Notes under the pieces: model-generated
The model's database searches: none
The model's input: only the letters and a program-made list of their open reading frames with translations
Told to the model about the DNA's origin: nothing
Assembly: GCA_016718205.1 (NCBI GenBank)
Contig: JADKEB010000035.1
Coordinates: 1-47,998 of the forward strand
Direction: 5' to 3'
DNA from: Saprospiraceae bacterium
GTDB lineage: Bacteria > Bacteroidota > Bacteroidia > Chitinophagales > Saprospiraceae
Length of the DNA: 47,998 nucleotides
Translations under genes and position numbers: made by a program
Part shown: in pieces, positions 8,970 to 17,990 of the stretch
Layout: each line of letters starts with the position of its first letter
Position numbering within the stretch: the first letter of the stretch is position 1

Positions 8970-9340
8970 GATTTTTAGGTAATACCTATAGCAAAAGGGA
9001 ATTACACTTACACTGATACTAATGCAAAGGAAATGAGTAAAACATTCATTGTGGACAATTTTAGTAACTTAGAATCCAATTTTAGTAAATTTGATAATAT
9101 AGTTTGTTCTATAATGGTAGATTCATCTTTTTTTTATAATGTAAATTTTATTAAAAATCAAAGATATCCAATATTCAAAACCTAAATCAATTTCCCAGAG
9201 ATTTAGACAGGCACTCATTTGATAAAGACTTGCTTGTAAATTATACTAAACAAAAAAATTCTAATTCAATTTTGAAAAGAGTAATTAATAACTTTGATAC
9301 GTATTGGGAAATGAATTGTAATAATGAAAATAATAAATAA
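8970..9340 (+). pseudogene. 3' fragment of a hypothetical cassette gene
   Basis: Coding-like sequence (PIAKGNYTYTDTNAKEM.., then FPRDLDRHSFDKDLLVNY.., ending NNENNK and TAA at 9338) runs from the right edge of the IS1380 element to just before attC A6, with one frameshift near 9185. No start and no recognised family. It is the tail of a gene cut by the insertion. Confidence 0.5.
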
Positions 9341-9367
9341 TTATTCATCACAGACCAGAATCACATC

Positions 9368-9434
9368 TGACAACAATGTACTGAACGGATATGCCTCCTA
9401 TCGTCAGCACATCTTCAGTACTTGGAAGTTGCCT
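9368..9434 (+). repeat. attC-like site A6 (67 bp, short class)
   Basis: Left box TGACAAC (9368-9374) and right box GTTGCCT (9428-9434). Arms AATGTACTGAA and TTCAGTACTTGG pair; the loop is about 30 bases. Same architecture as A5 but different sequence, as expected for attC sites. Confidence 0.78.
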
Positions 9435-9531
9435 GCAAGCTTAGAAAAACAGACCGCTGAAAAAAATATTCTGAAAATGTCCAAAATTGAGATAGCAAAA
9501 TGTCTTTAGTTGAATTTAAATACAATTTACA

Positions 9532-9885
9532 ATGAAACAATTTTTATTATTACTTCACGAAGACATTCAAAAAATGAGTGAATTGTCGCCAAAAGAAATG
9601 CAAGAAATTGCAAATGCTCATATGAATTGGGCAAACAAATTAGCCGAAGCAGGTCATTTAATTTCCGGAGATGGTCTACACGAAAAAGGAATTCTGATTA
9701 CAGGTAAAGATTCCGTAGTGAAAGACGGACCTTATTTGGAATCGAAAGAAATTATTGGTGGTTACTATTTACTACAAGCAGACGATTTGCAAACTGTTGT
9801 AGAATTAGCAAAAGAATGCCCAACACATCTTTTTGGTGGAACAACGGAAATTCGTCCCATAATGGAAATGGAAGATTATGAGTAA
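9532..9885 (+). CDS. YCII/DGPF-domain protein
   Basis: 117 codons. MKQFLLLLHED, the DGPYLESKEIIGGYYLLQADD core and the closing FGGTTEIRPIMEMEDYE are typical of DGPF/YCII-related proteins. In many bacteria this family sits beside an ECF sigma factor with a long C-terminal helical domain, and here the sigma gene starts 8 bases inside its 3' end. Its biochemical role is unknown. Confidence 0.85.
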   Translation: MKQFLLLLHEDIQKMSELSPKEMQEIANAHMNWANKLAEAGHLISGDGLHEKGILITGKDSVVKDGPYLESKEIIGGYYLLQADDLQTVVELAKECPTHLFGGTTEIRPIMEMEDYE

Positions 9886-11095
9886 TGATTTATTTCAAAA
9901 AGAGGAAATAAATTATAGAGCTTTATATGGAAAGCTATTCTCGGGGTTATTAGGTCAGTTTGGTGCAAACTATGTTTCTGAAATTGAAGACGCCATTCAA
10001 AATACTTTTTTAAAATCGCTAAAAATTTGGAACGTAAAAAAGCATACCTAATAACAAGGAAAATTGGCTTTTCATAGTGGCTCGAAATGATGTATTGAAC
10101 CAAATTAAAACCAAACACAAACAAAGCAATTTAGAACCATTTGAATTGTCAGATGATAATCAAGTTGTAAACAATGAAAAAGATTTGCGTCTGCAAACCA
10201 TCATTTTCATTGCTTCTTTGGGAATTATTTCAACACAAGCGAAGATTACTTTCATTCTCAAAAATATTTTCGGTTTAAGTATTGATGAAATTCACGATTG
10301 CACTTTACTCAACAGTGAGTCAATTTACAAAAGCATCTATCGGACAAAAAAAGCATTCTACAAGAATATGAATTAAAGCAAACAGATATTCAAACTATTT
10401 CAGCAAATCAAACTACAATTTCAATTGTTGAAGAGATTCTGTATGCTGTTTTTAATATTGGTTTTGACTCATTTAGTGATAAAACAGAAGAAATAGTAAA
10501 TAAAGATTTGTGTTTGGAAACTTTCTCATTAGCAAAACTATTATTCAAAAGTTTTAATTTTGACACTACAAGTAATTTATTGGCAATTTTTAGTTTACAC
10601 ACAGCACGAATTCCTGCCAAAATTGAAAAGGGTAAATTGATTTCTTTTTTTAATCAAAAACGAGAAAAATGGAATCAAGAGTTGTTTCAGTTAGGACTAC
10701 AATTTCTCAAAAAACCAAAATCAACAAACAAATTTTATATCGAAGCTTTAATCGTTGCAAAGTATATGACGGTTGATAATTTCACCGAAAATGATTGGAA
10801 CGACATTGTAAATCTCTACGAAATATTACAACAAGTTTCGTCTTCGCCTATTGTCAAACTCAACTATTGTTATGGTTTGAGTAAAGCAGGTAAAACGGAA
10901 TTAGCTTTGAAAATATTATTTGAAGTCGAGAAAGAATTACCCAATGAACATACTTATTTCAATTTGGTAAAAGCAAAAATAGTGAGAGAAACAAATCCTA
11001 TCGAATCAAGTAGTTTAATTAAAGCATCCATTAACAAGTTGAACCAAAAAATCAGAAAAGAATATTTATTAGAAAACGAATTAATACATTTATAA
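9878..11095 (+). CDS. ECF sigma factor with long C-terminal helical extension (ECF42-like), split in three frames
   Basis: Starts at ATG 9878, overlapping the YCII stop. Region 2 reads YRALYGKLFSGLLGQF..DAIQNTFLKSLKIW and ENWLFIVARNDVLNQ; region 4 reads ITFILKNIFGLSIDEIHDCTLL and SIYKSIYRTKKAF. A 230-residue helical C-terminal part follows, as in ECF42 (DUF6596) factors, which pair with DGPF proteins. Two breaks are single-base homopolymer changes: an extra A near 10040 and a missing T near 10352. Restoring them gives about 405 residues. No anti-sigma factor is visible. A transcription regulator inside a mobile cassette is notable. Confidence 0.8.
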
Positions 11096-11098
11096 AAT

Positions 11099-11581
11099 AT
11101 GAAATCAATAATAAAAACAAGTTTTGTGCTTCTAACAGCTTTTACATTAACAATGTGTAACACAAAACAAAATGACCAAAAATCAACAACTCAACCAACA
11201 GAAAATTTTGATTGGCTATTAGGAAATTGGAAACGCACAAACGAAGAAAAAGGAAAAGAAACTTTTGAAAATTGGAAAAAAACTAATGATAATGAATATA
11301 AAGGAATTGGTTTTACACTTCAAAATAGGGATACTTTAAGTCAAGAACAAATGAAGCTAATACAGACCAATGGAAAATGGAATTTATTAGTAAAAACTCC
11401 TGATGAAAAGGATTTTATAAAATTTGAAATGACTGAAATGGCAGATGATAAATTTGAATGTAAAAATGATACTTTAGATTTTCCAAAATTGATAAAGTAT
11501 TGGAAAAATGGAAACAAAATGAATGCAATTGTTTCAGGCGACAGTTTGAAATTATCATTTGAATTTGAACGAATAAAATAA
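11099..11581 (+). CDS. DUF6265-like lipoprotein
   Basis: 160 codons. The signal peptide (MKSIIKTSFVLLTAFTLTMC) ends in a lipobox cysteine at residue 20. FDWLLGNWKRTNEEKGKETFENW is the signature opening of DUF6265, a calycin-like small beta protein. It starts 3 bases after the sigma gene, so it belongs to the same cassette operon, and ends just before attC A7. It is a plausible envelope target of that sigma factor (inference). Confidence 0.72.
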   Translation: MKSIIKTSFVLLTAFTLTMCNTKQNDQKSTTQPTENFDWLLGNWKRTNEEKGKETFENWKKTNDNEYKGIGFTLQNRDTLSQEQMKLIQTNGKWNLLVKTPDEKDFIKFEMTEMADDKFECKNDTLDFPKLIKYWKNGNKMNAIVSGDSLKLSFEFERIK

Positions 11582-11588
11582 AGCCAGC

Positions 11589-11720
11589 AGGCAACAGCAG
11601 TTTGGCAAAATGGCGGGTTCAGTGCTTTTTTAGAAACTTTCGTGCTTGTTGAAAGTTCAGGAATTTTAGTAACTTTGGTGCTGAAAGTCCGCCACTTCTG
11701 CAAGCTGCAAAACGTTATTT
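11589..11720 (+). repeat. attC-like site A7 (132 bp)
   Basis: Left box AGGCAAC (11589-11595) after GCCAGC; right box GTTATTT (11714-11720). Arms AGCAGTTTGGCAAAATGGCGG and CCGCCACTTCTGCAAGCTGC pair. The left arm differs from A1 but loop and right arm are nearly the same. The loop holds GTTG (11648-11651), 18 bases, TAACTTTG (11670-11677), a candidate promoter. Confidence 0.82.
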
Positions 11721-12051
11721 ATCATGAGAAAAGATAAAACCGACCAACCGAAGTCAAAAGTGTAGCAAACGGTGAATCGGAAAGAATAATCGTCGCCACA
11801 ACATTCGATTTTTAAATGTAAATGCGTCGTTCGTCGCACATAGATTGGTCAAAAAAATATCAGAAAAACGTTAAAAGAACGAACCGAAAAATAAAATGTA
11901 GAGCCGCACGGTGAATCCACGCTACATAACAAGCGTTTGGATGCCAGTGGCGATAAAAAAGTAGTACGTACCAAATATTTTGCATAAATTTGTAACATGG
12001 ATCATCGTATAAACATTAGTGAAATCGCCACCAGCACCAAGCGCATGGACG
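11715..12051 (+). other. non-coding cassette, copy 2
   Basis: Second copy of the unit at 1141-1478. The short reading frame in copy 1 is cut after 13 codons here by TAG, so it does not encode a conserved peptide, whereas the DNA is conserved over its whole length. It ends with attC A8. Confidence 0.6.
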
Positions 12052-12057
12052 TTATAG
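11924..12057 (+). repeat. attC-like site A8 (134 bp)
   Basis: Left box ACATAAC (11924-11930) and right box GTTATAG (12051-12057). Nearly identical to A2. The loop carries TAAATTTG (11985-11992) and an in-frame ATG at 11997 that reads through the right arm into the next cassette's gene. Confidence 0.8.
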
Positions 12058-12323
12058 CCAATTTTATGAACGACACACTTTTCGACTTTAAAATTACGGA
12101 CAGACAAACTTTCATTCAGTTTCTTGACTTATTACGCAAGGACTTTTTGGACAATCCTGAAAGTTGGGAAAACAAAACACTACCTTATTTTTTAGAAGCT
12201 TTAAGTGCATACACAAAAGACATTCAAGGCTATTACGACAATATGAAACTTAATGTAAATGCTGACGAACCAAACTGGTCAACATTTGCAGACATTTTTA
12301 AAGGTGCGAAAATTTACGAATAG
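11997..12323 (+). CDS. DUF7660-like small protein; reading frame opens inside attC A8
   Basis: From ATG 11997 the frame has 108 codons; the first 19 or so (MDHRINISEIATSTKR..) are encoded by attC A8. A second ATG at 12066 (MNDTLFDFKITDRQ) gives an 85-residue protein beginning in the cassette proper, and I think this is the native start. The body (LLRKDFLDNPESWENKTLPYFLEAL and NWSTFADIFKGAKIYE) fits DUF7660, a small Bacteroidota family of unknown function. The following gene begins 0-1 bases after its stop. Confidence 0.68.
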   Translation: MDHRINISEIATSTKRMDVIANFMNDTLFDFKITDRQTFIQFLDLLRKDFLDNPESWENKTLPYFLEALSAYTKDIQGYYDNMKLNVNADEPNWSTFADIFKGAKIYE

Positions 12324-12693
12324 TATGTGGAGTGACAGATACAATTACTATAACATTCAATTTGATGAACAATTTGGACAAAAGCTCGATAAATCATTTG
12401 TTATAAAGTGTCTTTTAGAAACTAATTTATTTAAACAAACAAATCATCAGACATTCACAAATTTCAAAGAGTTTCCATGGGTAGACATTGTCCTAGTTGA
12501 AACTTATGATGGCAACTTTGCTACATCGGACAAAGAAAATCAATTTGTAACTTTAGTTGCTATCGTATGTTCTAAAAGACAAGATATAGACCAAAAAATT
12601 TATATTAACACTTTTAAGCAAATTGCAAATAGACTGAATTGGAAACTATATTTGGAAGAAGACGATGAAGGAAATGAAAATGTTGAACTATAA
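12324..12693 (+). CDS. hypothetical protein paired with the DUF7660-like gene
   Basis: About 122 codons from ATG 12324 (MWSDRYNYYNIQFDEQFG), directly after the TAG of the upstream gene. Soluble, with a conserved-looking WVDIVLVETYD core and a highly acidic tail (EEDDEGNENVEL). I do not recognise the family. The tight pair in one cassette suggests a two-component module; immunity or toxin-antitoxin roles are possible but unsupported. Confidence 0.62.
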
Positions 12694-12702
12694 AAAAACT
12701 GG

Positions 12703-12819
12703 CTATAACATGGGTTTGGCAAAAGTGGGGCTTTAGTGCTAGGCTGAACATTTGTACTTTCTATTAGCTTTTGTACTAAATTTGAACTTTGGTACTTTCT
12801 AAACCCCACCTTCGCCAAG
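12703..12819 (+). repeat. attC-like site A9, cut by a group II intron
   Basis: Left box CTATAAC (12703-12709), arm GGGTTTGGCAAAAGTGGGG, a long loop with TAAATTTG, then the right arm CCCCACCTTCGCCAAG. The site stops at 12819, where GTGTGC, a group II intron 5' end, begins. The expected closing GTTRRRY box is missing. Confidence 0.75.
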
Positions 12820-13930
12820 GTGTGCTGTGAATGATAAATCCATTGTATAGATTTATCAATGCTGTATAAGAGATGATGGTAGGTCCATCGGTGTCGCTGT
12901 ACAAGCGGAGGCATCAAACCGCTTCCCGATGCTTTGATAGTAATAGAGAGGTGTTAAACGGTAGGAAGAAAAGGCTGTGAAAGAACAGTCAGGTAAGATA
13001 TAGAGAGATGAACGCGAGTGAACCTGTGATGAAGTTGTGAGATGGTGGCTACATTTTGTCAAAAGCTCGTATTCTTGGCTACGAGTGAAAAGTTATAGCG
13101 GGAGCTTGTTTACTGGCTATAGGGCAAACGCAATTGAGCAGGCATGAATCTAAATCAGGCTTTTATACGGAACTCAGGAAGTCCTTGTAAAATGCAAAGA
13201 GAACGGCACAAGTGGGCACACCCATGAGGCCTATAGTATCGATGTTTATAAGGATGACGGATGACGTTGTAGTAGTGATGAAGTGCTTGTAATGAGCGTG
13301 GAGCGAAGGGCGTCAGACATACAGTTTTAAATATTTAAACAACTTAATTTATTAAGGATGACAGACTTATTTGAGACGAGATCAAAACCTATTCCGATCA
13401 CTAAGGACATGGTAAGGTCAGCCTATCGTAAGGTAAGAAGTAACAATGGGAGTGCAGGCGTTGATGAGCAGGATTTGAAGAAATTTGAAGAAAACTTGTC
13501 AAAGAATCTGTATAAGATTTGGAACAGAATGTCGAGTGGTAGTTACTTTCCCCAGCCAGTCAAAGAAGTGATCATACCCAAAGCAAATGGTGGTCAACGA
13601 AAGTTGGGAATACCGACGGTAAGCGATCGGTAGCCCAAGAAGTGATCAAGGCATATCTTGAGCCAAGATTAGAAAAAGTGTTTATGCCCAATTCGTATGG
13701 CTATCGCCCCCACAAGAGTGCACATCAAGCATTAGAAAACGTGAGAGAAAACGTGAGAAAATATGCATGGGTTATCGACATGGATATCAAAAGTTTCTTT
13801 GATGAAGTAGATCATGAGTTACTGATGAAAGCTGTGGACAGCCATGTGGACGAGAAGTGGGTAAAGATGTACATACGCAGATGGCTAGAGGTACCAGTGC
13901 AAACCAAAGAAGGCTTGGTGAAAAACTAAG
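12820..13930 (+). mobile_element. 5' part of a group II intron inserted in attC A9
   Basis: The sequence from 12820 opens with GTGTGC (consensus GUGYG) and runs about 540 bases of structured, G-rich non-coding DNA before a reverse transcriptase frame, as a group II intron domain I-III does. The 3' part of the gene and domains V-VI are missing in this orientation, so it cannot splice as it stands. Insertion directly after the attC hairpin resembles the stem-loop preference of group IIC-attC introns, but I cannot assign the RT class. Confidence 0.65.
13358..13929 (+). pseudogene. ltrA: group II intron reverse transcriptase/maturase, C-terminally truncated
   Basis: Two frames join across a missing G near 13632 to about 191 residues. 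Visible: ITKDMVRSAYRKVRSNNGSAGVD (RT0 region), IPKANGGQRKLGIPTVSDR (RT1), SYGYRPHKSAHQAL (RT2) and WVIDMDIKSFFDEVDHELL (RT3, with the first catalytic Asp). The gene ends after KEGLVKN, where GTPQGG is expected next, so RT4, the YADD motif, the maturase (X) and endonuclease domains are absent. Confidence 0.85.
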
Positions 13931-14037
13931 AGTCATTACTAATAATCAATGTATAAATCTAAAAATTATAGCGCAAAACCATTAAAAGGCCAGCTACAAA
14001 AATCCTAGCAAATCCCATATACGGCTCGTTCAACTTA

Positions 14038-14106
14038 AATATCTACAAATTCGCTTTGAGTTTTGTGCAATTTATTTATCTTTGTACGTGCGAATTCGTA
14101 GATATT
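14038..14106 (+). promoter_or_regulatory. promoter inside a 17-bp inverted repeat
   Basis: TTTG (14055-14058), 18 bases and TATCTTTG (14077-14084) form a near-consensus Bacteroidota promoter, about 50 bases before the ATG at 14134. It is framed by the inverted repeat AATATCTACAAATTCGC (14038-14054) and GCGAATTCGTAGATATT (14090-14106) with one mismatch, each followed within two bases by TTTGAGTT. The repeat may be an operator or an element end. Bases 13930-14037 upstream hold no gene. Confidence 0.6.
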
Positions 14107-14133
14107 CCTTTGAGTTCTCATCAATAAAACAAT

Positions 14134-15367
14134 ATGAAATACACTTTACTTCTAATCATTTTATTATCTATAACTAGCTGTTCTGTAAATAAAATATCTA
14201 ATGATAAAAGGGAATATTTTGAGTACGAACTAAACTTTAAAGGATTTGAATGGGATGCCAACCCATACAAATTTACAAACTATATCAAAGATTCTGTTTT
14301 TCATGTAAAAGGTGCTCAAAATGCTGCTTGGGATTTTTCATACATTGGCGACATAGAAAGTATGCACAAGATGTGGGATAGTAATGCAAAAGAAAGAAAT
14401 CCACTTACGCAAGAACAGAAGGATAGTTTTGCTTTGTTTGTTAAAAGGGATGCATTAGAATACATTTCAGAACAAGCAAAAAACCAACAAGTAATTATAA
14501 TCAACGAGAGTCATCACATGCCACAACATCGGGTATTTACAACTCAACTGCTTGATAGTTTATATAAGTTAGGCTTTAGACATCTAGGCTTGGAAACTTA
14601 TTTAGTACATGAAAAAGCCGATTCAATTCTTCAATATGAAGGCTACCCAACACTAAAATCAGGATATTATACAAAAGAACCACAATTTGGCAATTTGGTA
14701 AGAGCTGCTCATAAAAAAGGGTTCAAAATATTTGGCTATGAAAGTAATGGACACACAAATGGAAAAGAAAGAGAAATAAACCAAGCAAAAAATATCCATG
14801 ATTACATTAAAATGCATCCTAATGAAAAAATATTAATACATTGTGGATTCGACCATGGGTATGAAGGAGAGTTGAGTAATCAATGGGAAAAGGCAATGGC
14901 AGGTAGATTAACTGAATATACAGGTATTAACCCATTAACAATAAATCAAGTTATTTATTCAGAAAAAGTAAATTGGAGTTCGAAAACCCATATTACCAAT
15001 TAAGGATTTGAACTATCCAAGTGTTTTTATTAATTCAACTAGTCAGGTATTTGGAGAATATAAAAATGGAGCTTGGTTTGACATTGCTATTTTTCATCCA
15101 CGAAGCAAAAAAATTAATAGACCTTCTTGGATGATATATGGTAACAGAAACGAAGTGAGTTTCTCATTTGAAAAAGCGGAAATTGAATGTCCCTGTTTGG
15201 TTTTTGCGTATAAAAAGGGAGAAAAAATAGGATATGCTATTCCATATGACATCCAAGAGACTTTGGATAAAAAAGTAAACTTAGTTTTGGATAAATCTGA
15301 TTTTGAAATTGTGATTTGGAACCAAAATAGAAAAGCGTTAAAAGCAGAACTTAAAAATAAATACTGA
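14134..15367 (+). CDS. Tiki/ChaN/EreA-superfamily lipoprotein, split by one frameshift
   Basis: Two frames join near 14985 (one A too many in CGAAAACCC) into about 410 residues. The signal peptide MKYTLLLIILLSITSC ends in a lipobox Cys at 16. The core VIIINESHHMPQHRVF..FRHLGLETY has the strand-ESHH pattern of the TIKI/TraB/ChaN/erythromycin-esterase superfamily, with further His and Glu residues (GYESNGHTNGKERE, LIHCGFDHGYEGE). It is probably a metal-dependent hydrolase on the envelope; substrate unknown. It has its own promoter and ends at attC A10. Confidence 0.65.
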
Positions 15368-15435
15368 TGAGAACAAGCGATATGATGTCAGATTGGCTAT
15401 CGCCAAATCCGACACATATCGCCAAAACGTTATGG
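15368..15435 (+). repeat. attC-like site A10 (68 bp, short class)
   Basis: Left box TGAGAAC (15368-15374), right box GTTATGG (15429-15435). Arms GCGATATGATGTCAGATTGGC and GCCAAATCCGACACATATCGC pair over nearly their full length, with a loop of only a few bases. Confidence 0.82.
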
Positions 15436-15678
15436 CTCATGAACGAGAAGAACCAACTTGAACTAGTGAAATATTGAACTAAAACCATATAACAGAAGTC
15501 ATGAGTAATGTCATGATTAAAGTGCATATAAGCTTAAAGGATTAGATGGAGTTAGAAAGATATCAGATATTAACAAGTAGCAATCAAAAGGTTTACGAAT
15601 TTACAAGTGTTGGAAGCAAAGGACACGTTCTAAAACGTATAACCTTTTCAAAAATGACAACCGCAAATCTTTTCAATT

Positions 15679-16956
15679 GGGTGCATTTCATTTTTTCGTT
15701 TTAAGCTGCCTTTGTTATCAAATCTCTAATTTTATTCCAATATCCGCTCATATTTAAAACTCTTAGGCTTATCATTTTTTCTAATCCCTTTTTGGACCAT
15801 CTTTGTCCTGATTGTTTCATTCTTTTTTGTAAAACGGTTCTGTGTGCTGATTCTATGGCTCCTGATCCTATTAACAATCCTGATTTGATGTATTTTGGGT
15901 AATCCATTCTCTTTTTGTTATTGCTTATATATACCATTAATGTCTCGTAAGCCTCTCTTTTTATTTTTGTATTTCTTGGTATCTGGTCCAACTGATTTAT
16001 AACATCATGTATTCCGTTCTCTTTCAATGCTTTACCAATTCGGTCCATTATATTCGTTCTTTTGCTTTTCAACACACTGACTTTTATATACTTCCCTATA
16101 TTTTCCATAGCATGAAAATAATCAAGGATTTGAATGGCTTGGGGGTATTCTGCTTCTATCCACTTCCACTGCCATTTGGCTCCATCATTTATAAATACTA
16201 TCCTTTCTTGACATTTCTTGTATGGTTCGTCTATGATCTTTGACATCATTTCCTCAAATTTCACATGAGAACCCAAAATACCTATATACTCGCTTGATTT
16301 TATCCAATTCCTTGTCTCGTTTTCTTTGTAAATTTCACCAGATTTAAATATCCTGCCTAATTTGGCTTCCTTCCAACTTTCTTCTCTAGTCAGCAACATA
16401 CTACCATCTGATTGAACATATAAATGTTCTCCTTCACTTAATTGTATTGGATCCCTAAATTCCTCTTCTTCTGTTATCTTTAGGCTCAATTCACCAATTT
16501 TATCTGTAATTCTATATATAGCAGTATCATTTGTTTTGATATTCAATAACATATTTGCTATTTCACTGCCTCTCTCATAACAGTCCAATTGACCTATATA
16601 CACTAATTTTTCTTGTAAAAATGGTGAAAATTTCTGACCTGAGATCTCTTGGATTTCATCATTTGAGTTACTTACTTCAATCTCTCCAAATTTTGTTTTG
16701 ATCCTTTTTTTTTCGATGATCTAAAGGAACAGATCCTATGGTAGATTCTAACACTTTACTGCCTAATTCTGTCCACACTTCATCAAGTGTCTTTTCAATT
16801 TCATAAAAACTTTTAAGGTTGCTTAGGTTCTCTATATCTTCCCAACGTTGGCTACATATTTCAAGGAATTGTGCCTTTGTCATGATGATATTTTTTTGGT
16901 TCAGACACAAATATACTATTTATTTCTAATATGTAGCGAAAAAATGAAATACACCC
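15679..16956 (-). mobile_element. ISKra4-like insertion sequence, 1,278 bp, complete ends
   Basis: The terminal inverted repeats start GGGTG(C/T)ATTTCATTTTTTCG at 15679 and the complement ends at 16956. TTTCAATT flanks both sides (15671-15678 and 16957-16964) as a perfect 8-bp target duplication. Removing the element restores the DUF6934 reading frame exactly. Both the ends and the duplication are intact, so the insertion is recent. Confidence 0.9.
15701..16892 (-). CDS. ISKra4-like transposase, two frames joined at an A9 run
   Basis: The first frame starts near 16880-16910 (MTKAQFLEICSQRWEDIENL) and ends about 16677; the second continues to 15701. Between them the coding strand has nine A (16712-16720 on the plus strand as T9). 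Eight or eleven A would fuse the frames, so slippage, programmed shifting or a sequencing error could all explain it. The fused protein is about 395 residues. FINDGAKWQWKWIEAEYPQAIQILDYFHAMENIGKY and GSGAIESAHRTVLQKRMKQSGQRW match the ISKra4-type DDE core. Confidence 0.75.
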
Positions 16957-17278
16957 TTTCAATTTGGCATTAGGAGATGTGGATAAAGAAACAGGCAAAG
17001 TCAACTATGATATCATTACAAACAACGGAGACAGAAATAAGATATTAGCAACGGTAGCAGCATCAATTCACACTTTTTTCTCAAAATACCCTGATTACGC
17101 CATACATTTGACAGGTAATACACCAAGTAGAACAAGGCTTTACCAAATGGCAATTACGACCTATTTCGATGAGCTTTCCCTTGATTTTCATATATTAGGG
17201 AAACTTAAAGATGAAGTTTTACGTTTTGAGAAAGGAGTGAATTATGAAGCATTTTTTATCATTTTAAAAAAATAAATA

Positions 17279-17470
17279 ATGAAAGTTAAAGATTTGATGG
17301 AGTTAGATTTAAGGAGAAATCCTTTAATAACTATTGATGAAACATTGGATAAATATACTAATGACCCAATACCACAAACCAAAATCGATAAATGTAATGA
17401 TGCAATTCTAAATACCAACTTACTTCAAGTATTGGCAGAAATTAAAAAGGTAAGAATCACGAAGCCATAA
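17279..17470 (+). CDS. small partner of DUF6934, copy 1
   Basis: 63 codons (MKVKDLMELDLRRNPLITID.. ending VRITKP). It aligns with the 61-residue product at 18054-18239 (..DLKKDPILLL.., ..ERITKP). The stop codon TAA is part of the R'' box of the adjoining attC half, so gene and site were fixed together. No known motif; charged, helical, antitoxin-sized. Always next to DUF6934 here. Confidence 0.7.
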   Translation: MKVKDLMELDLRRNPLITIDETLDKYTNDPIPQTKIDKCNDAILNTNLLQVLAEIKKVRITKP

Positions 17471-17484
17471 CACAGGCTTTGATG
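17465..17484 (+). repeat. left half of an attC-like site, cut by IS110 sequence
   Basis: CCATAAC plus ACAGGCTTTGATG equals the left arm of site A11 read on the minus strand. After 17484 the sequence is IS110 coding DNA instead of the loop. Together with flanking bases it is one arm of a 32-base perfect inverted repeat (17453-17484 against 18040-18071). Confidence 0.7.
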
Positions 17485-17732
17485 TACACTGCATACAAGG
17501 ACTGCCAGTAAGTACCTGTACTTTCCATAGCTATGGATTTAATATTGTTTTCTTTTAACCATTTGGCAATATCATACAGATCATCATTAAACACACCGAA
17601 TTCGCGTATCTCCTTTTCACTCTGACCTATCGATACCCAATGTGACCGGCTGCCAATATCAACACCTGCAGCATGAGGATTAATAATGTCCATGGACAAT
17701 ACGCTTTGATTTTGTTTTGCTTCCATCATCAA
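17485..17732 (-). pseudogene. IS110-family transposase, N-terminal fragment
   Basis: About 83 codons from ATG 17732: NPHAAGVDIGSRSHWVSIG carries the first catalytic Asp of the DEDD (RuvC-like) domain and KSIAMESTGTYWQSLY the Glu and the typical TG-YW block. The frame runs off into attC sequence (..CVMAS) at 17484, so the C-terminal serine domain is gone. IS1111-type IS110 members are known to target integron attC sites. Confidence 0.85.
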
Positions 17733-17990
17733 AATTTTAGAGTTAATAAAAATTGAAAAACTCTTTGGAGGTGTTCTTTAGGAATAGAATATTCTGAACG
17801 GGGTTCACACTGATGTATGACCACCACTGAAGTTATGACACACACCTCAACCAGGATGACGCACGTGCTTAAAAAGCAACAGTTTAAAAATCGGCCTTGC
17901 AAAGAGCTACACAAATTTATCACTTTTATTTGAAATGCAGAGCCCCACGTTAGCATGAGAAGTTAATTAGTTTCTAATATGGGGGATGAC
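17733..17990 (-). mobile_element. left-end non-coding region of the IS110 element
   Basis: 258 bases lie between the transposase start and attC A11. In IS110-family elements the long untranslated end next to the transposase start can encode the bridge RNA that pairs with target and donor. The stretch has no convincing gene. Whether a bridge RNA fold exists was not tested. Confidence 0.45.

Larger units (their letters stand above)
15546..17275 (+). pseudogene. DUF6934-like protein, copy 1, interrupted by an insertion sequence
   Basis: The 5' part (15546-15678: MELERYQILTSSNQKVYEF..) and the 3' part (16965-17275: ..LALGDVDKETGKVNYDIITNNGD) rejoin in frame once the element at 15679-16956 and one copy of the 8-base target duplication are removed. 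The restored protein is about 147 residues and aligns along its whole length with the intact copy at 18236-18685 (NNGD, SRTRLYQM and LERF-like blocks shared). The family is of unknown function. The partner gene follows 3 bases after the stop. Confidence 0.8.

Noticed and set aside
13930..14037. Inverted domain V of a group II intron (GAGCCGTAT on the minus strand near 14020)
   Set aside because: Only one strand of the possible stem is present and no matching GTACGGTTC partner follows, so the resemblance is too short to call.
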